Source: an uncultured Lachnospiraceae bacterium
GTDB taxonomy: Bacteria; Bacillota; Clostridia; Lachnospirales; Lachnospiraceae
Length of the DNA: 62,723 bases
NCBI GenBank assembly: GCA_944381475.1
Contig: CALWLH010000013.1
Coordinates: forward strand, 1 to 62,723
Reading direction: 5' to 3'
The translations under genes were made by a program, and so were the position numbers. The notes under the pieces were generated by a model that saw only the letters and a program-made list of their open reading frames with translations, did not search any database and was not told the origin of the DNA. This document shows, one piece after another, positions 7,843-17,353 of the stretch. Each line of letters opens with the position of its first letter. Within the stretch, counting starts at the first letter, position 1.

Positions 7843-8400
7843 ATGATGGACATCAAGCATAATCAGGAACAGCTTATTCACGCTGAAGGACGGGCCGGCT
7901 TGACAGAGCAGTTTGCGTTTAGGGATATCCGGCCGGAGGAGGAGGATCAGGCGGCGCTGATCGAACAAATCTGCTTTCCGCCCAACGAGGCCTGCTCGGA
8001 GCGCATGATGAAGGAGCGGGCGGCTGCGGCGCCGGATATGTTTCTGGTGGCGGTGGACAGGGAAACGGGAAGGCTGGCGGGATTTTTTAACGGAATAGCC
8101 ACCAATGAGCCGGCTTTTCGGGATGCCTTTTTCACGGATGCAGGACTTCATAATCCTGGGGGAGAAAACGTGATGCTTCTGGGCCTGGACGTGCTGCCCC
8201 AGTACCGGGGCCGGGGCCTTGCCAGGGAGATTGTGTCCCGATATGCGGACAGGGAGAGAAGGAAGGGAAGGAAAAAGCTGATCTTGACCTGTCTGGAGGA
8301 CAAGGTCGCCATGTACGAAAAAATGGGTTTTCAGAACAAGGGGATAGCCAACTCCACCTGGGGCGGGGAAGAGTGGTATGAGATGGAGCTTCTGTTATAG
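7843..8400 (+). CDS. GNAT-family N-acetyltransferase
   Basis: The protein has 185 residues. The acetyl-CoA-binding motif is VLPQYRGRGLAREIV (motif A), followed by LTCLEDKVAMYEKMGF. The N-terminal FRDIRPEEEDQAALIEQICFP pattern resembles the arylalkylamine acetyltransferase-like subgroup, so an amine substrate is plausible but unproven. AAAGGAG lies inside the end of the LysR gene; ATG 7843 or ATG 7846 is the start. It is co-transcribed with the LysR gene. Confidence 0.85.
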   Translation: MMDIKHNQEQLIHAEGRAGLTEQFAFRDIRPEEEDQAALIEQICFPPNEACSERMMKERAAAAPDMFLVAVDRETGRLAGFFNGIATNEPAFRDAFFTDAGLHNPGGENVMLLGLDVLPQYRGRGLAREIVSRYADRERRKGRKKLILTCLEDKVAMYEKMGFQNKGIANSTWGGEEWYEMELLL

Positions 8401-8600
8401 AGCGGATTCGGGGCGGAGCCAACTGTGAAGAGGGCGGCCGCCAAACCATTTTTATACTGCGCCGGGCTGCGCAGACGCTGAAGGCTGTACGGAGAGAGAT
8501 GAAATAAAAAAGAAAAACAAAAATGAATTTTCCAAAAAAGAAAATAAAATAAAGAAAAAGCTGGAAAATTTCTTAGAATTTGAAGAAGTAAAAAAGGGTG
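8401..8600. other. Intergenic stretch, A-rich
   Basis: No gene is supported. The first 90 bases are GC-rich. From about 8505 to 8600 the strand is strongly purine- and A-rich. No terminator with a clear T-run was found after the acetyltransferase gene. Confidence 0.5.
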
Positions 8601-8629
8601 TTGACAATAAAAAATCCCCCCTTTATACT
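8601..8629 (+). promoter_or_regulatory. Strong promoter for the first cytidylate-kinase-like gene
   Basis: Consensus TTGACA (8601-8606) and TATACT (8624-8629) are exactly 17 bases apart, about 85 bases upstream of the start codon. It may also drive the urea genes if transcription passes the terminator at 9396-9432. Confidence 0.85.
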
Positions 8630-8712
8630 GTTTCGTGTTCAGAAGAAATTCACAATTGCCTTTGAAGAACGTGACTTCCTTTCTGAAACGGCTCTGAAAT
8701 GGAGGGTAATGT

Positions 8713-9384
8713 ATGGATAATATTGTAATCACCATTGCCAGAGGCTTTGGAAGCGGAGGAAAGGAAATCGGCCAGAAGCTGGGTGCTGCTCTGGGAATAC
8801 CCTGCTATGAAGAGGAAATCCCCAAGATGGCTTCCGACTACAGCGGCATCAATGAGGCATTATTTGTGAAAAATGATGAGAAATTAAACGGCAGCTACCT
8901 GTTCAACCTGATGATGAAGCTGAAGTTTTCATCCACCATTGAGGATCCCAACAACAAGGATTTTATATCCAATGATAATCTGTACAACATTCAGGCGGAT
9001 ATCATTAAAAAGCTGGCGTCCGAAAGATCCTGCATCATCATCGGAAAGTGCGCAAACCACCTTCTGCGGGACAGGGACAATGTGCTGAGCGTCTATGTGG
9101 AGGCCACCAGAGCCGAATGCTTAAAGTCCGTGACGGCCAAGTATCAGGTTTCCGAGGAGGAAGCCCACAAAATGATCAAAAAAACCGATAAGTACCGGGC
9201 TGATTATTATGCATATTATACAGGGGGAGATTACTGGACAAATCCCACATCCTATGATATAGTATTGAACAGCGGCAGGCTGGGGAGAGACAAATGTGTG
9301 GAGATTATCCAGAAGGTCCTGGAGGTCAAGTTTGGCTCGGAGCTTCCTGTTCCCAAAAATAAAACAAATAAAACAGTTGAATAA
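8713..9384 (+). CDS. Cytidylate-kinase-like family protein (paralog 1)
   Basis: The protein has 223 residues and resembles the cytidylate-kinase-like P-loop family found widely in clostridia. The N-terminus VITIARGFGSGGKEIG is a modified Walker A. A SCIIIGKCAN strand and the KKTDKYRADYYAYYT block with YWTNPTSYD follow, typical of the subgroup. True cytidylate kinases are essential pyrimidine enzymes; the physiological substrate of this subgroup is not established. GGAGGG precedes the ATG. A paralog lies at 23436-24125 next to the peptide transporter, so each of the two nitrogen-source operons has one. Confidence 0.85.
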   Translation: MDNIVITIARGFGSGGKEIGQKLGAALGIPCYEEEIPKMASDYSGINEALFVKNDEKLNGSYLFNLMMKLKFSSTIEDPNNKDFISNDNLYNIQADIIKKLASERSCIIIGKCANHLLRDRDNVLSVYVEATRAECLKSVTAKYQVSEEEAHKMIKKTDKYRADYYAYYTGGDYWTNPTSYDIVLNSGRLGRDKCVEIIQKVLEVKFGSELPVPKNKTNKTVE

Positions 9385-9395
9385 TATGAACTGAC

Positions 9396-9432
9396 AAGGA
9401 GGTCATTACGATAGGTAATGGCCTCCTTTTTT
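9396..9432 (+). terminator. Rho-independent terminator between the kinase-like gene and urtA
   Basis: AAGGAGGTCATTAC (9396-9409) pairs with GTAATGGCCTCCTT (9415-9428, one G-T pair), followed by six T's. No convincing promoter lies between it and urtA, so it may attenuate rather than fully stop transcription. Confidence 0.9.
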
Positions 9433-9506
9433 AGTTGATTCGACCGCCGCCCGCTGGCTTCCAGAAGGCTGCGTTGAATGATAAAAAGAGATTTGGAGGT
9501 AGGATT

Positions 9507-10727
9507 ATGAAAAAGAAAATCGTGAAGAGAGCGGCATGTACGTTTCTTGCGGCAGCCATCAGCTGCGTGCCCGTGGGCTGTTCCAACGAGTCCGAGAGCG
9601 ATGAGGTAAAGGTAGGGCTTTTGCACTCCCTGACAGGCTCCATGGCCATCAGCGAGGTTTCCGTAAGAGATGCAGAGCTGCTGGCCATCGAGGAGATTAA
9701 CGCGGCCGGCGGTGTTCTTGGAAAGCAGATTGTGGCGGTGCAGGAGGACGGCGCTTCCGATCCCTCCACCTTTGCCACAAAGGCGGAGAAGCTCATCGAC
9801 AGCGACGAGGTGGTGACGGTCTTTGGATGCTGGACCTCCGCCAGCAGAAAGGCCGTAAAGCAGATCTTTGAGGATTATGACAACCTCCTTTGGTATCCGG
9901 TTCAGTACGAGGGGATGGAGGCGTCCTCCAACATCATGTACATGGGCGCGGCTCCAAACCAGCAGATTGTTCCCGCCATTGAGTATCTGATTGACCAAGG
10001 CTACGAGAATTTCTTCCTGCTGGGGTCGGACTATGTATTCCCCAGAACAGCCAACATGATCATCACCGCACAGCTTGAAGCGGCAGGCTGCAACGTTGTA
10101 GGTGAGGAGTATGCGGCTATGGACCAGACGGAATTTTCCGCCATCATCTCTAAGATCGAGGAGGCGCAGCCGGACGTGATCATCAACACCTTAAATGGTA
10201 CTGGAAACGTTTCCTTCTTCAAGCAGATGGATGAGAGAAACATCACAGCGGACGACATTATGACCATGTCCTTCTCCATCGCAGAGGAGGAGGTTGCAGC
10301 CATCGGCGCTGATATCCTTCAGGGACACATGGTTTCCTGGAACTACTACCAGACCACCGAGACCGAGGAGAACACGAAGTTTGTTGAGGCCTATAAGGCA
10401 AAGTTTGGCGAGGATCGTGTGACAAGCGACCCGGCGGAGGCGGCGTACATAGCGGTTTATATGTGGGCGGCAGCCTGCGAGAAGGCGGGCAGCTTTGATG
10501 TGGACGCGGTAAAGGAGGCGGCAGCAGGCTTATCCTTTGAGGCGCCGGAGGGCACCGTCACCATCAACGGCGAGAATCAGCATCTTGCAAAGACTGTCCG
10601 CATCGGCCAGATCTCTGAGGACGGTCTGATCTATGAGATTTACGCAACAGACGCTCCGGTTGAGCCGGATCCCTACCTGACCACCTATCAGTGGGCAGTG
10701 GATGCGGGCATCCAGCCTTTGGAGTAA
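9507..10727 (+). CDS. urtA: Urea ABC transporter, substrate-binding lipoprotein UrtA
   Basis: The protein has 406 residues. The signal peptide KKKIVKRAACTFLAAAISC ends in the lipobox PVGC at about residue 25, so it is anchored outside the membrane. The mature protein carries UrtA/FmdD-type motifs: LLHSLTGSMAISE, ELLAIEEINAAGGVLGK, FGCWTSASRKAV, LLWYPVQYEGME and GSDYVFPRT. The start at 9507 has GGAGG 8 bases upstream; longer in-frame starts lack a ribosome site. It captures urea for UrtBC. It leads the urt-ure island. Confidence 0.93.
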   Translation: MKKKIVKRAACTFLAAAISCVPVGCSNESESDEVKVGLLHSLTGSMAISEVSVRDAELLAIEEINAAGGVLGKQIVAVQEDGASDPSTFATKAEKLIDSDEVVTVFGCWTSASRKAVKQIFEDYDNLLWYPVQYEGMEASSNIMYMGAAPNQQIVPAIEYLIDQGYENFFLLGSDYVFPRTANMIITAQLEAAGCNVVGEEYAAMDQTEFSAIISKIEEAQPDVIINTLNGTGNVSFFKQMDERNITADDIMTMSFSIAEEEVAAIGADILQGHMVSWNYYQTTETEENTKFVEAYKAKFGEDRVTSDPAEAAYIAVYMWAAACEKAGSFDVDAVKEAAAGLSFEAPEGTVTINGENQHLAKTVRIGQISEDGLIYEIYATDAPVEPDPYLTTYQWAVDAGIQPLE

Positions 10728-10762
10728 TTGCAATATAGAAAGCGAAGGCTTTGAATAGCAGC

Positions 10763-10790
10763 AGAGCGAGGGTGCTTGCACGCTCGCTCT
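10763..10790 (+). other. Intercistronic stem-loop between urtA and urtB
   Basis: AGAGCGAG (10763-10770) pairs with CTCGCTCT (10783-10790), with an inner GTGC-TT-GCAC hairpin. There is no T-run, so it is more likely an mRNA-stabilising or processing element that keeps binding-protein mRNA abundant than a terminator. Confidence 0.75.
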
Positions 10791-10817
10791 ATGTTTGGAA
10801 GAGAGAAAGAGGTAACG

Positions 10818-11723
10818 ATGAATGAGATTATTATGACCTTATTTAATGGATTAAGCGCCAGCTCCATCATCCTGCTTACCTCCCTGGGTCTTGCCATCAC
10901 CTTTGGCCTGATGCGGGTGATCAACATGGCCCACGGTGAGTTTATCATGGTGGGAGCATATACGACTTATATGATCCATAATATTTTTGCGGCATATCTG
11001 CCATCTGAAATTTTTGATCTGTACTACATACTTGCGATACCGGCAGCTTTTGCAATTACATTTCTTCTTGGCATTCTTCTGGAAAAGTTTGTTATTTCAA
11101 AGCTTTACGGACGTGAGATTGACAGTCTCCTAGCCACATGGGGCATCAGCCTGATCTTCCAGCAGGCTGCCCGCTCCATCTTCGGTTCCCAGGGCGTGCT
11201 GGTGCAAAGCCCCTCGTTTCTTAGCGGCGGCCTGTCCCTCGGATCCGTGGTGATCTCCTATAACCGTCTGTTTATACTGGCGCTGGTTGGCGTCTGCCTG
11301 TTTCTGGTATGGTTCATCATGTACCGTTCCAACTTCGGCGCCCAGATGAGGGCCACCATGCAGAACCGGGCCATGGCCCAGTGTCTGGGCATCAACTCCC
11401 GAAAGGTGGACAGCATCACCTTTGGCATCGGCTCGGGACTGGCGGGTATCGCGGGCTGCTCCGTTGCCCTCCTGGGTTCTGTGGATTCCACACTGGGACA
11501 GAATTACATTGTCAATTCCTTTATGTCCGTTGTACTTGGAGGAGTGGGGAAGCTCCTTGGAACCTTTATCAGCTCCAACATCATCGGCTTTTCCAGCATT
11601 TTCGTGGAAAACTACACATCTTCCTCCATTGCCAAGGCAATCGTTCTGGTTATCGTCATCATCTTCCTGCAGAAGAGGCCCCAGGGGCTGTTTGTAATCA
11701 GAAGCAGGGCGCTGGACGAATGA
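10818..11723 (+). CDS. urtB: Urea ABC transporter permease UrtB
   Basis: The protein has 301 residues and many membrane helices, of the branched-chain amino acid permease type (LivH-like). Motifs seen are GLAITFGLMRVINMAHGEF near the N-terminus and SFMSVVLGGVGKLLGT near the C-terminus. The start at 10818 follows AAGAGG. It forms the membrane channel with UrtC. The gene lies 90 bases after urtA, separated by a stem-loop. Confidence 0.92.
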   Translation: MNEIIMTLFNGLSASSIILLTSLGLAITFGLMRVINMAHGEFIMVGAYTTYMIHNIFAAYLPSEIFDLYYILAIPAAFAITFLLGILLEKFVISKLYGREIDSLLATWGISLIFQQAARSIFGSQGVLVQSPSFLSGGLSLGSVVISYNRLFILALVGVCLFLVWFIMYRSNFGAQMRATMQNRAMAQCLGINSRKVDSITFGIGSGLAGIAGCSVALLGSVDSTLGQNYIVNSFMSVVLGGVGKLLGTFISSNIIGFSSIFVENYTSSSIAKAIVLVIVIIFLQKRPQGLFVIRSRALDE

Positions 11724-11764
11724 TGAGATGCCGTTTCTGTTAGAGAGTGAATGGAGGTTTGGAT

Positions 11765-12847
11765 ATGAAAAAAGCGGTTAAAGACCCTAAAAATATTACC
11801 TTCGCCCTGATTGCAGTCATTTTGGTCTGCATGCCCCTTCTTTATACGGCGGGGCTGCTGAAAAGCACCATGGTAATCTTTTTGGGAAAATGTATTGCCT
11901 TTGCCATTGTTGCCATTGGTCTGGATATTATATGGGGCTATACGGGGATCCTAAGCCTTGGACACGGGCTGTATTTTGCGCTGGGCGCCTACGGTATGGG
12001 CATGTATCTGAAAATGCAGGCCACCGGCGGGAGAATCACGGACTTTATGCAGGTGGGCGGTTTGACAAAGCTCCCGGCCATCTGGAAGCCGTTCCTGTCC
12101 CTGCCCGCCAGCATTCTGATGATCATTCTTGTGCCTGCTCTGCTGGCTGGAGTCATCGGTTACTTTTCCTTTAAGAACCGTATTAAGGGCGTGTACTTTT
12201 CCATCATCACCCAGGCCCTGACCTGGGCGGCTTATTCCCTGTTTATCGCCCTGTCTCCCTACACCAACGGAAACGTGGGTATCACAGAGATCCAGTCCCT
12301 GGTGGGAAGCGTCAAGGGAAAAGCCAATGGGGGAAACCTGATGGTGCTGTTCTACGCGGCCCTGGTGCTTCTGGTGCTGATTTATGCCCTTTCCTGTTTT
12401 CTGCTGTCCACAAAGCTGGGAAAAATTCTCATTGCCATCCAGGACGGTGAGAACAGAACCTATTTCTCCGGCTACTGTGTCAGCAGGTATAAAAATTTTG
12501 TTTACATTCTTTCCGCCGTCTTTGCGGCTATTGCGGGAGCCGTGTTTGTGAACTTCAACGGCTCCATCACCCCCACACAGATGACCATCTCCTATTCCGT
12601 TACCATGGTGATCTGGGTGGCTGTGGGCGGAAGAGGAACCCTGGTGGGGGCTGTCATCGGCGCGTTTCTCATCAATCTCTGCGAGTACAATTTAAGCTCC
12701 GGAAGCCTGGTGGAGATCTGGCAGTATGTGATCGGTATCCTGTTTACCCTGACGGTGCTGTTCTTTAAGAGCGGTATCGTGGGCGTGATTTCTGAGAAGG
12801 CGGCGGCGCTGCGCAGGAAAAAGAAGATGAAGGAGGCGGAGGCGTAA
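11765..12847 (+). CDS. urtC: Urea ABC transporter permease UrtC
   Basis: The protein has 360 residues, a polytopic LivM-type permease with GYTGILSLGHGLYFALGAY and VGGRGTLVGAVIGAFL motifs. The ATG at 11765 has GGAGG 7 bases upstream. Its stop codon abuts the urtD start directly, so translation is coupled. It pairs with UrtB to form the transmembrane channel. The C-terminal end is Lys/Glu-rich. Confidence 0.92.
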   Translation: MKKAVKDPKNITFALIAVILVCMPLLYTAGLLKSTMVIFLGKCIAFAIVAIGLDIIWGYTGILSLGHGLYFALGAYGMGMYLKMQATGGRITDFMQVGGLTKLPAIWKPFLSLPASILMIILVPALLAGVIGYFSFKNRIKGVYFSIITQALTWAAYSLFIALSPYTNGNVGITEIQSLVGSVKGKANGGNLMVLFYAALVLLVLIYALSCFLLSTKLGKILIAIQDGENRTYFSGYCVSRYKNFVYILSAVFAAIAGAVFVNFNGSITPTQMTISYSVTMVIWVAVGGRGTLVGAVIGAFLINLCEYNLSSGSLVEIWQYVIGILFTLTVLFFKSGIVGVISEKAAALRRKKKMKEAEA

Positions 12848-13618
12848 ATGAACGAGAATGTGCTTGAGATCAAGAATGTATCCGTGGTTTTCGACGGCTT
12901 CCGTGCCCTGACAGAGGTTTCCGTCAATGTGAAGCGGAACACCATCCATTTTTTCATCGGCCCCAATGGGGCGGGCAAGACCACGCTTCTTGATATTATC
13001 TGCGGTAAAACTAAAAAAACCTACGGCAAGGTGGCCTTTTTTTCAAAGGATGACCAGGAATATGTTCTGACGGATATGAAGGAATATAAAATCGTGGGCG
13101 TGGGTGTGGGACGAAAGTTCCAGGTGCCTTCGGTATTCAAGAATCTCAGTGTCTTTGACAATATGGAGCTGTCTCTAAAGGGCAACAAGGGGGTATGGGC
13201 CTCCATCACCCACAGGCCCACCAGGGAGGAGCTTGACTCCATCAATGAGACTCTGGAGCTGGTGGGGCTGGCTGACAGAAAGGATGTGCTGGCGGGGGCC
13301 TTAGCCCACGGCGAGAAGCAGTGGCTGGAGATCGCCATGCAGCTGGTGCAGAAGCCGGATCTCATCATGCTGGATGAGCCCGCCGCAGGGATGGGCAAGC
13401 CGGAGACCTTTAAGACGGGAGATATTTTAAAGAGCATCAAGGACCGCTGCACCATCATCGTGGTGGAGCATGACATGGACTTTGTGAAGCAGGTGGCGGA
13501 CACCGTGACTGTACTCCATGAGGGAAGGGTTCTGATGGAGGGCAGCATCGACGATGTGCTGGCGGATGAGACCGTCAAGAGCGTATATCTGGGCAGAGGT
13601 GGTGAACGAGATGCTTAA
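12848..13618 (+). CDS. urtD: Urea ABC transporter ATPase UrtD
   Basis: The protein has 256 residues, a LivG-type ATPase. Walker A is GPNGAGKTT, the signature is ALAHGEKQWLEIAMQL (the degenerate form usual for UrtD) and Walker B is LIMLDEPAAGM. An H-loop VVEHDMDFV follows. The ATG directly follows the urtC stop. The end of the gene overlaps the start of urtE by 8 bases. It powers urea import together with UrtE. Confidence 0.93.
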   Translation: MNENVLEIKNVSVVFDGFRALTEVSVNVKRNTIHFFIGPNGAGKTTLLDIICGKTKKTYGKVAFFSKDDQEYVLTDMKEYKIVGVGVGRKFQVPSVFKNLSVFDNMELSLKGNKGVWASITHRPTREELDSINETLELVGLADRKDVLAGALAHGEKQWLEIAMQLVQKPDLIMLDEPAAGMGKPETFKTGDILKSIKDRCTIIVVEHDMDFVKQVADTVTVLHEGRVLMEGSIDDVLADETVKSVYLGRGGERDA

Positions 13619-14303
13619 AATTCAGGGATTGGAAACCTATTACGGGGAAAGCCGGGTGATTAACGGCCTGGATCTTTCCGTGAATAAGAAGGATATTGTC
13701 TGTCTGATCGGCAGGAACGGCGTGGGAAAGAGCACCACCCTAAAGAGCATCATGGGTTTGGTAAAAACGCCGAAGGGAAGTATTATGCTTGACGGTCAGG
13801 AAATCATCAGGATGAAAACCTATGACCGGGTAAAGCTGGGCATCGGCTATGTGCCCCAGGGCCGGGATATCTTTCCCCAGATGACGGTACAGGAAAACCT
13901 GGAGCTGGGCCTTCAGCCCTTAGGAGGCAAGGGAAAGATACCGGAATATATCGGGGATCTCTTTCCGGTGCTGGCAAAGTTTTCCAAAAGAAAGGGCGGC
14001 GACCTGTCCGGGGGCCAGCAGCAGCAGCTCGCCATTGCCAGGGCCCTGGTGGCGGAGCCAAAGATTTTGATTCTGGATGAGCCCACGGAAGGTATTCAGC
14101 CCTCCATTATCGAGGACATCGGCAATGCCATCAAGAAGATCAACCAGTGGAAGGGATTGACCATCCTGATTGTTGAACAATATCTTGACTTTGTCCTGAA
14201 AATATCGGATTATATATATATGATGGAAAAGGGCAATATCGTCTTGGAGGGAAAAACCTCGGAGCTCAGCGCGGAAGAGGTGCAGAAGAAGATGACGGAG
14301 TAA
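13611..14303 (+). CDS. urtE: Urea ABC transporter ATPase UrtE
   Basis: The protein has 230 residues, a LivF-type ATPase. Walker A is GRNGVGKST, the signature is LSGGQQQQLAIARAL, Walker B is ILILDEPTEGIQ and the H-loop is VEQYLDF. The ATG at 13611 lies inside the end of urtD and is preceded by AGAGGTGG; an earlier in-frame start at 13554 would lie deep in urtD without a ribosome site. It completes the five-gene urea importer. Confidence 0.93.
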   Translation: MLKIQGLETYYGESRVINGLDLSVNKKDIVCLIGRNGVGKSTTLKSIMGLVKTPKGSIMLDGQEIIRMKTYDRVKLGIGYVPQGRDIFPQMTVQENLELGLQPLGGKGKIPEYIGDLFPVLAKFSKRKGGDLSGGQQQQLAIARALVAEPKILILDEPTEGIQPSIIEDIGNAIKKINQWKGLTILIVEQYLDFVLKISDYIYMMEKGNIVLEGKTSELSAEEVQKKMTE

Positions 14304-14320
14304 GTAAAATGAAAGGATGC

Positions 14321-14355
14321 GCACGCAAAGATTCTTTGGGTGCGTCAATCTTTTT
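14321..14355 (+). other. Stem-loop between urtE and ureA
   Basis: GCACGCAAAG (14321-14330) pairs with CTTTGGGTGC (14334-14343) with one mismatch, followed after a few bases by TTTTT. It may be a weak terminator or a processing site separating transporter and urease expression. Confidence 0.55.
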
Positions 14356-14373
14356 GAAAGGAAGGGAAAATTT

Positions 14374-14676
14374 ATGAAGTTGACACCGAAGGAGCAGGAA
14401 AAGCTCATGCTTCACATGGCAGGGGAGCTGGCGGCAAAGCGTAAGGCCCGGGGGCTGAAGCTGAATTATGTGGAGGCTGTGGCCTATATCAGCGCAGAGC
14501 TTCTGGAGCTGGCCAGGGATGGAAAAGAGGTTTCGGAGCTGATGCATCTTGGAACCAAGATTTTGGGCAGGGACGATGTGATGGAGGGAGTAGCGGATAT
14601 GGTACAGGAGGTGCAGATTGAAGCCACCTTTCCCGACGGAACAAAGCTGGTTACCGTTCACAACCCCATTCAGTAA
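14374..14676 (+). CDS. ureA: Urease gamma subunit
   Basis: The protein has 100 residues, the standard length for UreA. It starts [20 protein letters not shown] and continues through [16 protein letters not shown] and the [11 protein letters not shown] and [17 protein letters not shown] blocks typical of the family. The ATG at 14374 is preceded by GGAAGGG. It is a structural subunit of the nickel urease, which splits urea to ammonia and carbamate in the cytoplasm. Confidence 0.95.
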   Translation: MKLTPKEQEKLMLHMAGELAAKRKARGLKLNYVEAVAYISAELLELARDGKEVSELMHLGTKILGRDDVMEGVADMVQEVQIEATFPDGTKLVTVHNPIQ

Positions 14677-14693
14677 AGGAAAAGAGGAAGAAC

Positions 14694-15053
14694 ATGAAAA
14701 TCGGTGAAGTGATTACAAAGCAGGGCGATATCATCTTAAATGAGGGCAGAAAAACCCTTCAGCTGACAGTTGCAAATGTGGGGGACAGACCCATCCAGGT
14801 GGGCTCCCATTTTCATTTCTTTGAGGTAAACAGGCTGTTAAAATTTGACAGGATGGCAGCCTTTGGCTACAGACTGGACATCCCCTCGGGCAATTCCGTG
14901 CGTTTTGAGCCGGGAGAGGAGAGAGAGGTGAACCTGGTGGAGATCGGCGGCAGAAAATGTATTTACGGCCTGAATGATCTCACCAGGGCCGTTGTCAGTG
15001 AGGAGACAAAGGCGGCGGCATGTCTGGAGGCCTCAAAAAAGGGATTTCTGTAG
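14694..15053 (+). CDS. ureB: Urease beta subunit
   Basis: The protein has 119 residues. The family motifs [21 protein letters not shown], read in parts, and [16 protein letters not shown] are intact. The ATG lies 17 bases after ureA with AAAAGAGG upstream. It forms the (alpha-beta-gamma)3 enzyme with UreA and UreC. Confidence 0.95.
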   Translation: MKIGEVITKQGDIILNEGRKTLQLTVANVGDRPIQVGSHFHFFEVNRLLKFDRMAAFGYRLDIPSGNSVRFEPGEEREVNLVEIGGRKCIYGLNDLTRAVVSEETKAAACLEASKKGFL

Positions 15054-15074
15054 AAACCGAGAGGGAGGGAAACA

Positions 15075-16793
15075 ATGAGCTTTAAAATCAGCAGGGAAAA
15101 ATACAGCGCCATGTACGGCCCCACTACAGGGGATCGGATTCGTCTTGCGGACACGAATTTATTGATCGAGGTGGAGAAGGATTATACCACCTACGGCGAG
15201 GAGTCCAAGTTCGGAGGGGGCAAAACCCTCCGGGACGGCATGGGCCAGTCGGTGCGCACAACAAGCAGCGACGGGGATCCGGATCTGGTGATCACCAACT
15301 GCGTGGTTCTGGACTACACGGGTATCTACAAGGCGGATATCGGCGTCAAGGACGGCAAAATCGCCGGAATAGGGAAGGCGGGAAACCCGGATGTGTCTGA
15401 CGGCGTGACGCCGGGCATGACCGTGGGAGCCTCCACCGAGGCCCTGGCAGGGGAGGGACTGATCCTCACCGCAGGGGGGATCGATACCCATATCCATTTT
15501 ATCTGTCCCCAGCAGGTGGAGTGCGCCCTTTACAGCGGCATCACCACCATGATCGGCGGCGGTACAGGGCCCGCGGACGGAACCAACGCCACCACCTGTA
15601 CCCCCGGCCCCTGGAATCTGGCGCAGATGTTAAAGGCGGCGGAGGAATATCCCGTGAATCTGGGCTTTTTGGGAAAGGGCAACTGCAGCGATGAGGCGCC
15701 CCTGGCGGAGCAGGTGAAGGCCGGCGCCATGGGCTTAAAGATTCACGAGGACTGGGGCTCCACCCCGGCAGTTATCGATCACTGTCTGAATGTGGCGGAT
15801 AAATATGATGTGCAGGTATCCATCCACACGGATACCCTCAACGAAGGCGGCTGCGTGGAGGACACCATCGCTGCCATCGGCGGACGGACCATCCACACCT
15901 ACCATACCGAGGGCGCCGGCGGCGGTCATGCCCCGGATATCATCAAGGCAGCCTCCGAGCCGAATATTCTGCCCTCCTCCACCAACCCCACCATGCCCTT
16001 TACGGTCAATACCCTGGACGAGCATCTGGATATGCTGATGGTGTGCCATCACCTGGACAATCGGATTCCGGAGGATGTGGCCTTTGCGGATTCGAGAATC
16101 CGCCCGGAAACCATTGCTGCGGAGGATGTGCTCCAGGATATGGGGGTGTTCAGCATGATGAGCTCCGATTCCCAGGCCATGGGCCGTGTGGGGGAGGTCA
16201 TCACCAGAACCTGGCAGACCGCCCACAAGATGAAGGAGGAACGGGGGCCTCTCCCGGAGGATTCGGCAGAAAACGACAATTTCCGGGTAAAGCGCTATGT
16301 GGCCAAATATACCATCAATCCCGCCATCACCCACGGCGTGTCCAGATATGTGGGCTCCGTGGAGGTTGGAAAAATGGCGGATCTGGTGCTGTGGAATCCC
16401 GCCTTTTTCGGCGTCAAGCCGGATATGATTATCAAGGGAGGCAAGATTATCGCCTCCAAGATGGGGGACGCCAACGCCTCCATACCCACCACCCAGCCGG
16501 TGATGTACCGGCCCATGTTTGCAGCCCACGGCAGAGCGAAGTACACATCCTGCATCACCTTTGTGTCAAAGGCGGCCTATGAGGAGGGGATTAAGGAACG
16601 GCTTGGACTTCAGAGGCTGGTGCTTCCGGTGGAAAACTGCAGAAATATCGGCAAGAAGGATATGAAGCTTAACGATGCCGCGCCGAAAATTACCGTGGAC
16701 CCGGAGACCTACAAGGTGACGGCGGACGGGGAGGCGCTCACCAGCAAGCCCGCAAAGAAGCTTCCCCTGACGCAGCTTTATAATCTGTTCTAG
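15075..16793 (+). CDS. ureC: Urease alpha (catalytic) subunit
   Basis: The protein has 572 residues, full length. All active-site residues are present with an offset of five from the Klebsiella enzyme: nickel ligands His139 and His141, the carbamylated Lys222 (GLKIHEDWG), His251, His277, the flap Cys324-His325 (MVCHHLD) and Asp365. The enzyme should therefore be active once nickel is loaded by UreDEFG. GAGGGAGG precedes the ATG. It sits in the ureABCEFGD operon. Confidence 0.97.
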   Translation: MSFKISREKYSAMYGPTTGDRIRLADTNLLIEVEKDYTTYGEESKFGGGKTLRDGMGQSVRTTSSDGDPDLVITNCVVLDYTGIYKADIGVKDGKIAGIGKAGNPDVSDGVTPGMTVGASTEALAGEGLILTAGGIDTHIHFICPQQVECALYSGITTMIGGGTGPADGTNATTCTPGPWNLAQMLKAAEEYPVNLGFLGKGNCSDEAPLAEQVKAGAMGLKIHEDWGSTPAVIDHCLNVADKYDVQVSIHTDTLNEGGCVEDTIAAIGGRTIHTYHTEGAGGGHAPDIIKAASEPNILPSSTNPTMPFTVNTLDEHLDMLMVCHHLDNRIPEDVAFADSRIRPETIAAEDVLQDMGVFSMMSSDSQAMGRVGEVITRTWQTAHKMKEERGPLPEDSAENDNFRVKRYVAKYTINPAITHGVSRYVGSVEVGKMADLVLWNPAFFGVKPDMIIKGGKIIASKMGDANASIPTTQPVMYRPMFAAHGRAKYTSCITFVSKAAYEEGIKERLGLQRLVLPVENCRNIGKKDMKLNDAAPKITVDPETYKVTADGEALTSKPAKKLPLTQLYNLF

Positions 16794-16859
16794 GGAGGCG
16801 CAGGAAGGGATTTTCCCCTGTTTCGAGGAATGTATAATTAAGAAATAAAGAGGTTCAAC

Positions 16860-17339
16860 ATGTTTTGTGATCAGATTTTAGGGAATATCAGGGAGGAGCG
16901 TTTTCGCGGCCTCCAGGTGGACTATGTGGATTTTGAGTGGCACGAGGTGTTTAAAAAGCTCCACAGGAAAGTGACCCATGCCGGGGAGGAGATCGGGATT
17001 CGCCTGGAAAACGAGGTGCTGAAAACCGGCATGAAGGAGGGGGACGTGCTCTATGCGGACGCTGAAAAGGCCGTGGCGGTGAATATCCTGCCCTGCGAGG
17101 CCATTGTGGCGGACATCGCCCCGGGGCATATCCGTTCAAAGGTGAAGGCGGTCTATGAGATCGGCAATAAACACGCCACTCTGTTTTACGGAGAGACGGA
17201 GGATCAGCTGCTCACTCCCTATAATGCGCCCACCCTGGAGCTCTTAAACAAGATTCACGGTGTCACCGCCCGCAGGGAGGTGGTGAAGTTTGACTTTGAC
17301 AAGGCCATCTCCTCCTCCATCAACAATCATTCCCATTAG
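16860..17339 (+). CDS. ureE: Urease accessory protein UreE (nickel metallochaperone)
   Basis: The protein has 159 residues. The C-terminal nickel-binding domain is visible with the conserved His in EIGNKHATLFYG. The extreme C-terminus NNHSH is a very short His tail compared with the long His-rich tails of some proteobacterial UreE. AGAGG precedes the ATG, 66 bases after ureC. It delivers nickel to the UreDFG-apourease complex. Confidence 0.92.
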   Translation: MFCDQILGNIREERFRGLQVDYVDFEWHEVFKKLHRKVTHAGEEIGIRLENEVLKTGMKEGDVLYADAEKAVAVNILPCEAIVADIAPGHIRSKVKAVYEIGNKHATLFYGETEDQLLTPYNAPTLELLNKIHGVTARREVVKFDFDKAISSSINNHSH

Positions 17340-17353
17340 GAGGGGGTGAGAGC

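Noticed and set aside
15735..16529. A 264-codon minus-strand open frame inside ureC
   Set aside because: It is antisense to intact ureC active-site coding sequence, with no ribosome site or motif.
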